From Salminus brasiliensis (taxonomy: Eukaryota; Chordata; Actinopteri; Characiformes; Bryconidae): a stretch of DNA of 64,000 nucleotides. Positions 1-11,500 of this stretch are shown piece after piece. A program made the position numbers and the translations under genes. The notes beneath the pieces are model-generated. The model saw only the letters and a program-made list of their open reading frames with translations, was not told the origin of the DNA and did not search any database. The DNA lies in NCBI RefSeq assembly GCF_030463535.1, contig NC_132893.1, positions 18,026,027 to 18,090,026 of the forward strand, read 5' to 3'. The number at the start of each line of letters is the position of its first letter. Positions within the stretch are counted from its first letter, which is position 1.

Positions 1-81
1 GATTTTGAAGCATTGCTATGAAAATTTTATTTGCATTCAGCAACGAGTGCGTTTGTGAGGTCATAATGTTTAAATGATCAC

Positions 82-709
82 CACCCACCTACCTCATTTC
101 CAACTTCCCACCCCATTCCCAACTTCCCACCTCATCCCCGTTTTCCCAACTCATCTCAAAATTCCCAACTCATCCCCAACTTCCCAACTCATTCCCAACT
201 TCCCAACTCATTCCCAACTCATCCCCAACTTCCCAACTCATCACCAAATTCTCAACTCATCACCAAATTCCCAACTCATCCCCAACTTTCCACCTCATCC
301 CCAAATTCCCAACTTCCCAACTCATCCCCAACTTCCCACCTCATCCCCAAATTCCCAACTCATTCCCACCTCATCCCCAAATTCCCAACTCATTCCCAAC
401 TCATCACCAAATTCTCAACTCATCACCAAATTCCCAACTCATCCCCAACTTTCCACCTCATCCCCAAATTCCCAACTCATTCCTAACTCATCCCCAACTT
501 CCCACCTCATCCCCAAATTCCCAACTCATTCCCACCTCATCCCCAAATTCCCAACTCATTCCCAACTTCCCAACTCATCACCAAATTATCAACTCATCAC
601 CAAATTCCCAACTCATCCCCAACTTTCCACCTCATCCCCAAATTCCCAACTCATCCCCAACTTCCCACCTCATCCCCACCTCATCCCCAACTTCCCACCT
701 CATCCCCTT
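82..709. repeat. C-rich minisatellite with higher-order structure
   Basis: Tandem array of variants of a roughly 16-20 bp unit built from CCCAACTCAT and CCCCAACTT/CCCCAAATT blocks. A longer block beginning TCATCACCAAATT recurs at 238, 401 and 575, which gives a higher-order period of about 163-174 bp. The + strand has no G from 141 to 709, so the array is extremely strand-asymmetric. The complementary strand carries GGG/GGGG tracts spaced by about 5-8 nt. A 240-codon open frame crosses the array only because the unit lacks stops in that frame; it is not called as a gene. Confidence 0.95.
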
Positions 710-1602
710 GATCACCATTCCAGAGAACATAGCTCCACTGCTCCACAGCCCAATGCTGGGGGGCTTTATACCCCTCTAGCCCCCATATTGCTTTAGGAAT
801 TGAGCCAATAGGTTCATGTTCATCTGCTCCAGAGAGTCCTATTCTATTGGCATTACTTATCTACAGGGACTAGACAACCTATGTGTGTGTGTGTGTGTGT
901 GAGCATTTGTGTCAGCAATTGGTTTTGAAGGCATTCATTAGAAGGGATATCCACAAACATTTGGACATATAGTGTGTGTTGGCACAGCAGCGCTTCATCA
1001 GTTGTTGCTATGAAACGGGTTAGTCTGCATGATTTGCATATTTAGTATATAGTCTGTACCTTATATTGTTAGTGTGTGGGACAAAGTTGGGACGCAGCCA
1101 ATCATTAAAGGTAATCACATAATAAATAAAGATAATTCTTCTGTAAAACCCTCTAAAATATTATATATTATTATAGATTTAATGAACAGTTTTATCCCTT
1201 TAGCTCCACTCAGTCTCAGTCTCAGCGCCCTCTAGCGTTTCCAGTCATGTTCATCAGACAGAAAAGGAGGAGAAGGCTCCTCAGACATCGGCTCAGGCGA
1301 GTTTACGCACCTGTATGCTCTCTGAGAATGACCACCGCTGGCCTCAGCTCGAGCCACGCACCTGGGGGTCAGTCAGCCGAAGCAAAAACGGCTCCGTTTG
1401 AGGAGAAAGCAGCTTCAGGGTGGAGCGGTCGGTTAACGGTCTCCACCTGACCAGAGTCATGAACCAAACCATTCAGCGTGCTCACAATCAGCCTCCAGCG
1501 TCATAAACAGGCACGAGGAGGAGGAGGAGGAGGAGGAAGGGGGATCAGTATTTTCAATGGGTAAATTCAGAAAGAAAACATCCAGTTATTTATGCACCTA
1601 TT
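710..1602. other. Intergenic, no gene seen; two microsatellites
   Basis: AT-rich sequence with a (TG)n run at 882-900 and a (GAG)n run at about 1514-1536. No open frame with coding character and no recognisable promoter were found. Confidence 0.6.
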
Positions 1603-2062
1603 GGCCATAACATTAGTACCTAATATTGAGTAGGTCCCTCTTGTGCCCTTATAACAGATCTGACCTGTAGAGGCCTGTATGGACTCCACGTAATCATCTT
1701 GAAAGCCCCAAGATATTAGCAGCAGATCCTGGAAGCAGCAGGTCCTGTAAGCTGAGAGGTGAGGCCTCCAGGAATCACACCAATGAGCCTTAGGTGTCCA
1801 TGACACTGTTGCCGGTTCATCACCCCACAGGGCCTGTCTGCCAATTTGAAGATGCTCTGACCCGGTCGTCTAGCTAGCACAATCTGGTTCTTGTCAGAGT
1901 GGCTCAGATTCTTATTTTTTCCCATTTTTACTGCCTGCAACACATTGACACCTTTAAGAACTGCCTGTTCACTTGCAGCTTACCATATCCCACCCCTTGA
2001 CAAATGCCACTGTAGAAGAAAACTAAATGTTTTTCACTTCATCTGGTACTAATGTTATGGCT
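1603..2062 (-). mobile_element. Internally deleted Tc1/mariner element
   Basis: About 460 bp bounded by inverted ends: GGCCATAACATTAGTACC at 1603-1620 and its near-perfect complement at 2045-2062 (17 of 18 positions pair). On the minus strand a peptide starting near 1925 (MGKNKNLSHSDKNQIVLARR) resembles the N-terminus of fish Tc1/mariner transposases. After about 30 residues the sequence jumps towards 3' parts of the element, so most of the transposase is missing. It is a non-autonomous relic. The family assignment comes from remembered transposase sequence. Confidence 0.8.
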
Positions 2063-2396
2063 GAAATTATATTCCAGCATCAGTTGTCTAATACATACAT
2101 TGATAGATAAAGATAAAGATGGATGGAACATACATATAGGTCAGTGTACATAAACGCACACACATACACACACACACACAAAATTTGTGTGATATTCCCA
2201 TCTCCTGTATTACTGTAGCTGAACGATGGTAATGGTACTAAGCCCTATTCAACTTTACACTTAAATATCAAATAATTATTTCCCTTAATTAAAGGAAGAA
2301 TTCGAGTCTTTTGGATTTTTTTTCCCAGCATGGTGCTAAATGCATTATTTTTCTGCAGCATAACAAATATTGAAACAAGTAAAAGTAACTTGTGGA

Positions 2397-2715
2397 CAAA
2401 ATTCTCGATATATCGGTTGATATGGCTATAAAGGGCGATAAAAATATTATATCACGATATTTAAAGGCATTTTCACAGTTTACGATATTTATCACGATAC
2501 ACATGATTGCAGATTCTGTCCCATACTTGGTGCAATGATTTTAATTAATCTGCTGCACTTCTTCCAATTAAACAGGGCTAACTATACTGTTTGTAATGAA
2601 ACCTGCAGTTGATCAGCACTGACAATATTCTCAGTGTGCTTAGAAAAGCATATCGTGTATCACAATAATATAATTGATCACGATACAATAAAATATTGTC
2701 ATACTTGCCCACCTC
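2397..2715 (+). repeat. Dispersed AT-rich repeat, family A, copy 1
   Basis: Shares ordered blocks with 15674-15995 in the same orientation: GATATTTAAAGGCAT, CTGCACT..CAATTAAA, TTTGTAATGAAA, GCACTGACAATAT and a final TTGCCC. The two copies are strongly diverged, as expected of an old transposon-derived family. No coding potential is visible and the class is not determined. Confidence 0.7.
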
Positions 2716-4400
2716 ATATTTATGTATAGTAGTGTTATTTTTTACATTCCTGTGTTGATTAAAACATCTCCGAGGCTTTCCTCATGGGAGTCTAGTATTA
2801 TTAAGAGTTCTGCTCCAGCACCTGGATGGGTAAATCAGTGCTTGAAGATGTTAAATCAGGTGAGCTGGTGAGCCATGAGTTGGCTGGGGGCATCCAGGAG
2901 AGATCTGGAACCAAGCTTTGTGCTTCAAACTAGCTTACAAGATATCTAGTACATTCTTCAACATGAGAAATTCTTGTTACTATTTACTGTATCTATGTTC
3001 ACTTGCATCTGTTCTAATGTGGTCTGGAGATTTTACAAGCAGAAACGCATATCTAATGCATTTAGATAATGTGCTTAGGTGCCTGAAACTGCTGCACAGT
3101 GCTGTATATATTTGTAGCTGATGAGTGGCATAAAGTGGAGTAGGTATGTGGTTGCATGTTTGGTTATGCTTCCACACACAAATCCTGGGTTTCCAGAAAG
3201 CCTCTGGGCTCAAAGATGACTAGTTTGGGATAGCAATCCTGGGACTGAACACTCTGTCTATTTAAGTTAGGGTGATAGTAACGCTAACATGCTTCTAGGA
3301 AACTGGGCCCTGATTGTTTAACTACTGTAACACCACACTGTCCTTTTTTTCAGAAGAAAAGTCTTACTACAGATTGCAGTGTTACACAACACACACACTG
3401 TTACAATAAATACTTTCGTAGTTTTGTAGCTGCGGCTGAACTTTCTGCTGATGTACGCCAAAGAGAGCTGAGCTAAGATGCATCATAGATACCAGTTCTG
3501 TCTAAATGTCTGACCGTTTGCATCCGGAATGCCCACCTTCTCATTATCATTAGCACATCAATAAGGGAACCTGTCAGCTTCTGACGGAGGCCTGTCCTTG
3601 ACAGTGAATGAAACGATTCCCACACATCTTAGGAATGGTGGAAATTAGCACTTCAGATGGACTTGCAAATGACCAGGTCCACGCCCTCAAGTAGTGTATT
3701 CAAGTTTCTGGACTGGGTGACTGGATATGAATACTACCAGGTGACTCAATGCTCTTGGGTCGGGCCTAATACATAAATGTGACCACCAACCACTGCTGCC
3801 CTCCACCTACAAGCATCTAACCTACAGGTTTACATTATTTTAACTATTTGGATTGGAATATTTGTCCTATTTAATGACTGATATATCTGACATGCCAGTG
3901 GACAGATGAGGAGGATACATGGACTCTTGGATAATTCTTCTATATATAATTAACCTCTGCATATGCTTCTACATATAAGGTGCCCTTAAAAATGTTAGAG
4001 GGCCTGATTGCTGCAGGCACGTCCCACTTATTTTGGACTCTAGTACAATTATGCACCCCCTGACCCAACCCCCAACACTTATGGCACTGACTGTGCCCCT
4101 CGGCTTGCTTAGGGACAGAGACTTCACCTACAAATCTGTAAAGTGACTTCAGGACAGCAACACTGACAATCATCGAATTACCTCACAGAGCAGTCAGCCT
4201 GAGACAGTTCCTTGTATTACACCACATGTAATGAGCAGGGGCTGATGTGAACTCAGGCATGAATGGGTTAGTCTGTCTTTGAGATGAATCCACACATTCC
4301 ACACTGGGGTCATTTCGCCTGGATCGCATAACAAGACATTGTTGGGTAATGTTGGCAAAGATTCCCCAGCTGCCCCCTCCGGGACACACAGATACATGCA
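2716..4400. other. Region upstream of ripk4, no gene seen
   Basis: About 1.7 kb with no open frame longer than about 80 codons and no splice-coherent coding signal. It may hold ripk4 regulatory sequence, but nothing specific can be named. Confidence 0.5.
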
Positions 4401-4513
4401 CCAGTGTATTGACTGCTTCTTATAAAGGTGTTGGGCTATTAGGTGTACTCCATTAAGGTTGGATTACACATATTTCTAACACATACTGTGTTATGCTTTG
4501 TTGTTTCTTGCAG
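4401..4513 (+). promoter_or_regulatory. Possible ripk4 core promoter (TATA-like)
   Basis: TATAAAG at 4421-4427 lies about 430 bp upstream of the ripk4 start codon, where a TATA box would place initiation near 4450. Just downstream, a pyrimidine run ending in TTCTTGCAG (4505-4513) could instead be a splice acceptor for a leader exon, with the real promoter further upstream. The sequence does not decide between these. Confidence 0.3.
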
Positions 4514-4849
4514 ATCTCGCAGAGCCGTGCTCCAGGCACTGAAAAAACATTAGCAGGGAAAGGGTCACAGTGAACAGAGGCCAGCCAGAATGAAGTCTTC
4601 TCCCAGCCTGTGTTACTTCACTCCAGCTGGTAGGCCCAGGAAGTGATGTCACAGGCTGAAGCCTCACCCTCCCTCTACCTGAACAGAGGGAAGGGCCAGA
4701 CACACACACACACATACACACAAGCCGTCGGAACAGAGAGGAAAAAACAAGGAAGCGCTCAGGTGTGTGACTTTCTTTTTTGTTTTTATGTGAATCGCAG
4801 AGGACGAAGACGGAACCTGAACAGGAGGCTTTAACTGACAGCTTTTAAG
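4514..4849 (+). other. Probable ripk4 5' leader
   Basis: Immediately precedes the ripk4 start. There are two candidate acceptors: one at 4512-4513, and a stronger one at 4799-4800 after the pyrimidine-rich TTTCTTTTTTG tract, ending TCGCAG. If the first is used, or transcription starts near 4450, the leader contains upstream ATGs at 4590 (18 codons) and 4643 (63 codons, ending at 4834, 15 nt before the main ATG). If the leader exon starts at 4801, no upstream ATG is included. Confidence 0.5.
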
Positions 4850-5031
4850 ATGGATGTCCAAGAGAGCTCCCCAGGGGTCATGGGGTCGCTGAAAACGTTT
4901 GACTCGTCCGAGTTCGGGAGCTGGGAGAAGATAGGCTCTGGCGGATTCGGACAAGTGTACAAAGTACGGCATGTGCAGTGGAAAACATGGCTGGCCATTA
5001 AGTGTCCTCCCAGCCTTCATGTGGATGACAA
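4850..5031 (+). CDS. ripk4: ripk4 coding exon 1
   Basis: Encodes residues 1-60 and two bases of K61: start methionine, glycine-rich ATP loop (29-34) and the ATP-anchoring lysine K51 in LAIK. The donor is AA|GTGAGT. The start context is AAGATGG, with a purine at -3 and G at +4. Confidence 0.95.
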
Positions 5032-5108
5032 GTGAGTGGCTCTCTTTGATGGGTTTTTAGGAGTCAGTTGTGTTATCTCTTCATATGGACGGTGTGTACT
5101 TTGTGTGG

Positions 5109-5151
<43 letters not shown>

Positions 5152-7720
5152 TGTGTGAGTAATAAAGAAAGCAGGGAGGGCTGGCGTGTGTAATAACCTC
5201 AGCTTTCTGAAGGGCGAGCGGAGTTTGTCTTCGTGATATGGAGGCTAACTAGGTCTGGTTCTCACGTTCTCCAGGGAGTGGACTGTTTTGTAACAACAGT
5301 GCACACGTCTGGTGTGTTTTTTTCATTATATTTTTTGCTGTTTATGGATTATTTGTACCAGGTAACTCCAAGTAGCTGTGTTTTTTAGGCTGATTTGGTT
5401 GTGTTTGTGAGTGTGTGTGTGTGGCTATGTGCACAACTGAGACAACCATATTACCTTAAAACATAAAGTAATAACTTATAATTAAATGAATATCCAAAAT
5501 GATCATAGTTCAAAAGTGGGTTCAAACCAAAGGCAGGCAATTAAAAATAATGTAAATAGAAATAAAGTATATTATTTAAAATTTTACAACAAAAGTTCTG
5601 GTGACTATATTTAATAAAATGGGAAAGTATGCTGTAAATAATAACGTAATAATTTATTGTTGTATATGAAATACCAAAAAATGTCAAATGGCAAGTGATT
5701 CCACGCACAGTGCTGTGTAGACAGTGTAGGGGAGCGACTTCCCAACCCCCCTTTTTATGTAATAGATTCAATGATATTGTATTGCCTGGAGGCATGATTA
5801 TGCACCCCCTACCTTGCACATACACACAAACACACACACAGAGTCTTCCATACTCACCTACAGTTTACTCCCAACACACCATGCATTCACTTTTTCTTTG
5901 TAGCCTTTGAAGCAGTATAAGAGGACCATCGCATCACCTAATAATTTCAGCGCTGCTGTTTTTCCACCTCAGTAATCTTCCACTGATCTTACACAGCACT
6001 TTGAAATATGTGCAGATTGTATATTTACCAATTATGTATGTCATTTATGCAGGTCAGTTTTTTAATTACATAAATACTGAACCTTAAAAAAAGATTCTTT
6101 TTCAGCTATTTTATGCCACACACAGCCACTACCCTTTTTAACAAGTGTGTACGAGTTTTCGTGTGTTTCCGTGTGCTCATATGCGTGCCACCTGTGTAGG
6201 AAGTCTGATCTAGTCATCGAGTCTTATTCATCCAGGCCTTATTCATTCATGTGTTTTGTCTGCGTCTGCATCTGTTCTTCGCTGCGTCCCCAGGCTTGTG
6301 TCGAAGTTTTAACAAACTGGAGTTTGGGAGTGTTGGGAAACCTCTATATTAATCACAGTTATGGCCTTTAAGTTTGCTATTTTATGGTTGGCAGATTACT
6401 GCTATTATAAATTCCTCTGCTCTGTGTCTCTGTATTTTTTTGGTGTTTAAATTCGTCACTGGATGAATATAAACCTCTTACCTCATTCCAGGTCAAAAAA
6501 TCATGGATTTCACCTTGTTTTAATATGATTCAGTTATTTTGATATGATCCAAACCTGGTTATAAAAGGGGTACTGGAAGATAAACAAGTGTACTATGTAA
6601 AAGCTAGTGAAATATAGACAGTGGGTGGGGAGTGGGTCATTTTTACATTTGAAAATAGACATAATTGACATAAATTGACATAATTTAAATCTTGCAGCAG
6701 TTTTTTTCCCCATTGTGCTTTAAATTGCATGATGAATGGACCAATACAAATGCTCTTAAATAACTGAAAATATGTCTAAAGGCTATGTAGTTAAATTCCC
6801 ACCTCCGGATCAATGAATCTGCATTTCTACATGCCTATTAACCCTATTGTCTTTCACGCAACCCCGGATCTAGTTACAGCAAAGCGCTGTATGTCGGACT
6901 TAAACCAGCATGGCTTTGAGAGGTAGCGTTAAATATCTAAACAAAAGCTTAAAATTTAAATTACTTCCTCAAGTTGCATGTAGGAATGACATCCTTTCCT
7001 TATTTAGCACTATACCGCCGTACACTGTGACTTGCAGTCTTTTGCAAGACTGTGACTTTTTATGAATAAATGCAAAATTAAAAAAATATAAAAATCTACC
7101 TTATAAATGAAACAGAACACAAAGTCTTCATTTCATTGTTGAACATAATTGGCCGCTTTTCAGGAATGTGCTGTGAAGGCCGCTAGCATCAGTGTAAACA
7201 TCCATGTATAGCAAAGTCAGTTCACAAAAGCATAAAGTATGATAACATCTGTTCCAATTAGGAATACATCGATCTAGATTGGTTAGATGGTCATTTACGA
7301 TTTCTTTACAGCTACATTAAATAAATTATTTTTATTTATTTATTTATCGTGGAAGGGTTTACTATCATTTATTTTTCTATATTTTTTTGTATTTATTTAT
7401 TTACCTGTTACATTGTGCAAGCTTGCACATTTCTAGCTATTTTTATTTGACAGTTGAAAATATGAAATGTAAATAGAAATGCTATTGGCTCTTTAAAATG
7501 CCAAACTTTTACATTTTTTGACAAAAAGTTATGTTATTTAATTAATAACTTTTTTAAAAAGCTACCTCAAAAGTAAGAGGACAAAGGAGGCCTGAAGCAA
7601 AAATCGAGAGGGGCAAAAGTAGTTTGACCCTAGTCTATAAAGCAAATGAATATGATGATGATGATGATGATGATAACTGTCCATCAGATGTGGGTGTGTA
7701 TGTATGTATGTATGTATGTA

Positions 7721-7753
<33 letters not shown>

Positions 7754-8524
7754 CACAGCTGGAGTTAAGTGGTCTGCTTTATTTTATCTGCAGTCACATA
7801 AACAGACAGGGTTAAACATCTTATCAAGCCCTTGCTGACTAAGTGTCTCTGCAAAATGGTAAAAGTACTAAAGAGATTGTCTGTGTGAGATACGAATCAG
7901 GAAGGCTGCATGTTTGACACTGATTGACCCGAGGCCATGCTGGCATCGTCACGTCAGATGCAATAAAAAAAAAGCCATAAGCAACACAAAGGCTTCTACT
8001 TGAGGTCCACATAGAGGAATGTCAGCCCTGCGAGCCTGTTAGTAGTATAGGCCTAAAGAGGGCATCGGTGGATGACCTCTGCATGCTGCCCTAATTGGTC
8101 CCCTCTGCTTATAAACAAGCCATAAACTGAAAAGCGGGCTTTGTCCTCCATGGCTCTACCTGTTTGGGGTTTGTAGAGACAATGTGCAGTCGAGTCGAGG
8201 AACCGGTTGCACCGGACCAGGGTTTTTTTTTTTTGTCTCTTTAAGGGAATCTTTTGTCTGACTGGAAAGGATTGAAGAGGGAGATTAACAAGTGGAGTAC
8301 ACCTCAGTACACTATTCCCTTTCCTATTCACTCTGTCCTCTTTTTTTCCCCTTCCTCACTCCCAATTTGTCAACTCCAAAAGAGTCAGGCTGCCATATCA
8401 GGTATCCTTTTAAAAAGATTTAAGTAGGGGGGAGTTTAAGACTTCTTTAGGACCTAGGGCTGGATATTGTGTGGCTTTAGAACACAGATCAGACCAGAGT
8501 TTTTAACCTTACCAGTAAAGTAAT

Positions 8525-8558
<34 letters not shown>

Positions 8559-11500
8559 ATATTATTGTAAGAAATTTATATATGTACACACATACATAGT
8601 AGTAAATGTAGTACATATACATATGGTGAATTCTATGATACCAAAATTTATATAAAAAAAAACTGATTTAAAATAGCTAAATTATTGTAATGCTCCATTG
8701 ACCTGTAATAGAGGAAATGGCATGGCTGTCCTTGCTATTCTGATCTCGGCACGATGCTAACTGCACCATGTAACTTTGGAGACATGGGCAAGACAGCACT
8801 TGTGAGAACTGCATAACGCTGCGTAACCGGAGTCATGTTTGTGTAAAATCTTGTAATATCACCCTACCATGTCAGCCCACATGCTTCTTTCACTTTCAGT
8901 GACGATTCTGAATCTCTCAGTTTGCGAAATGTCACATGTGCTGTAAGGGGGGACGCTCAAAGCGCCTTTTTGTCTTCACTGAATTATACTCCCCACCTGA
9001 AAGGAGGGGCCCATGAGCGAAAATATCAGTTCTTGCCTAATGCTGCTCAAAGTTTAGGTTCCTACAAGTGTAGATGAATATAGATCTTACTGATTCAACA
9101 TTTCTTCATTAAAAACTACTAAGCTTTAAAATGGGTTCTCTTTACGGAAGCAAAGCTCTTCACTACAGCATGTGAAAGTAGGCTATCAGGCTCAAACGAC
9201 TGAAACACTAAAGCTAACAGCTAACCACATGAGGTCACACAGTGTGACACTGGGCTGTTTCAGGGTATTTTCCCTCTGATATCCAATCTAGCATTTTTTA
9301 CTGAAAAGGGCTGGTTGCTACAGATAGCGATATGTATCAATAGCAATATGCTATCTTTATGTATAGCATGCTGTTGCTGTCATATCAGAGCCTTCTCTGT
9401 TTTTTGGCCATTTTTTTTTTATTGTCACTCGAACCAGAGGTGGGAGATAAGGAAGTATACGTATGTTTGTTACTGTACTTGAATACATATTGCTGAAGTA
9501 TGTGCTCCATCCGGCAGTTCATATGTTTTACTTCTATGTTCCAAAAGAAAAACACGTTGACATTTCAGAACAGGCTCCTTTTTAAATCTGTCTTTTTAAA
9601 TATTAGTTTTTAATCAGGTAGTCCCTGATAAACAAGGCCAGGCACCTAAGCAAGCACTCATTTGTTATCAAATCTGAGGCGCTGTGAAATCTTTCAGTTC
9701 ATGTGAAAGGCAAACAGAGCTGAGCTTCAGTACGGTGATCTAATGGAAATGTAAATAATTTCTGAAATGATCTTCGTGAAAAAAAAAATTAACTATTCAA
9801 TGTGATGAACTGCACACTTAGCTTCTAACAGTCACACGTTTGGGCAGCCTATCCTTCCAGGGTTTGGGTTTAGGTTACGTGTTTGTAGGGATTTAGGGTT
9901 TAGGGTTTGGTGTTAGGGTTGTGAGAGCCTTAGAGTTCAAGACTGTTGAAGGGTTAGAATAGGCTTAAGGGTTATATCTAGGGTTAGGGTTTGGAGAGTC
10001 AAAGGGATTGGAGGTAAAATTTGGGTTTAAAAGCTTTAGGGATTTCATCTAGAGTTAGGTTCCACAAACTTAGAAGCTCATAGAACCATTTTTATTCATT
10101 TACGATACTTTAAATTAATAGCCATGTTCTTATGCCTCAAGCTTTAGATACAAGGGTTCTTTGAGCGATGGCATTAGAGCACCATTTGTAAAACCACTGG
10201 GCAAAAAGATGTGTGTCATGATCCTTTCAAAGGCTGAAAGAAGTCAATGTAATCTTCTTTACACTCATGGCTCCTTTACAAAACAGGTTCTTTATGGAGT
10301 GGTTCTTCTACGGCATTGCTAAAAAAAATCAGTTGTAGCACCTTTATTTTCAAGAGTGAAGACCATATGACTGTCTATTTCTCTTGTAAAATCCGAAGTA
10401 AAAGCACCCTGGCAATGGGGTAGGCAGCCGAGGTTGCGTCGAGATTGTGTGTTTTGTACAATAGAGCTCTGATGGAGCTGATGTTAAATAGGTTTTACCA
10501 AATTCGTTAGCCTAATTTGACTGTTGTTTTATTTACAGTTTTTAGCTTTGTTATATTTTCCAATTATTTAAAGGCATCTGCACATAGCTAGCTGTAAGTG
10601 ATGTATTTTAATACTGCAGAATAACATTATGCACAGTAAATAACTTAACGCAGCTGCACTGAGCACATGGGATAAAAACATGGGATAGTTCTTAGGGATT
10701 TCAGGGATTTCAGATGTGTGGCATCATTTTTGTAATAATTTATTGTTTCAGTTTAAAATTGTTTATTGTTATAGTTCAAAAGCTTTTATGGTAGATTAAT
10801 GTTAATGCTGAAGACCAAAAATCAAAGGGAAAGAGTACATTTGCTCAAACAAAAATTATTAGATCTATTAGAGCTATGAGTGTTTGGAGTGTCAGAGCTG
10901 GAAATGAAAACATAGAAAAATTAGGGCTCCCCACAATTTGAACCAGTAGTTAGAAAAACATTGAACGTGTGGTTCAGTGAACGGAATCTAAAATGATAAT
11001 GCTTTAGGTCCAGAAAGTAAAAATCCGCCAGTTAGATTTTGTTTCAACTGCCAGGTTACAGCTCTGCTGTCACTTATTTTGAGATTTTTACCCTGAATTT
11101 TTCACCCCTATGCTTTTAATGTTACTTATTAGTCAACAAAAACATTGTTTCAAAAATTTAATTAGAAACTTTATTAAAGAAATACTTTGAAGTAAATAAT
11201 AAATAAAATAAATAATGAAAACCATACTTAAACATTTACCAGAGTAATATCATATATATTATTTTTTTTTTTTTTATATATATTTTTTACCAGTTTTTGT
11301 GCTTTTTTCATAATTATGGGATATATTGTTATATATTATGGGACTGTATTTATATTGTTAAATCCACTGTCAAGTTAAAAACCTTTTTTTTCTTTCTTCT
11401 TTTGTCATTACATTTACTGTCTCTGAACGGCAAATAGAACAAAATATGACGCAGAAGAGACACCCATATAAACTCGATTGTGATTCGGCTCATTATAGTA

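Noticed and set aside
82-709. CRISPR-like array
   Set aside because: Units are contiguous variants with no unique spacers, and the genome is vertebrate.
74-796. 240-codon open frame rich in PNFPTHPQ-like repeats
   Set aside because: It is the translation of the minisatellite, open only because the unit lacks stops in this frame. No promoter, splice or family support.
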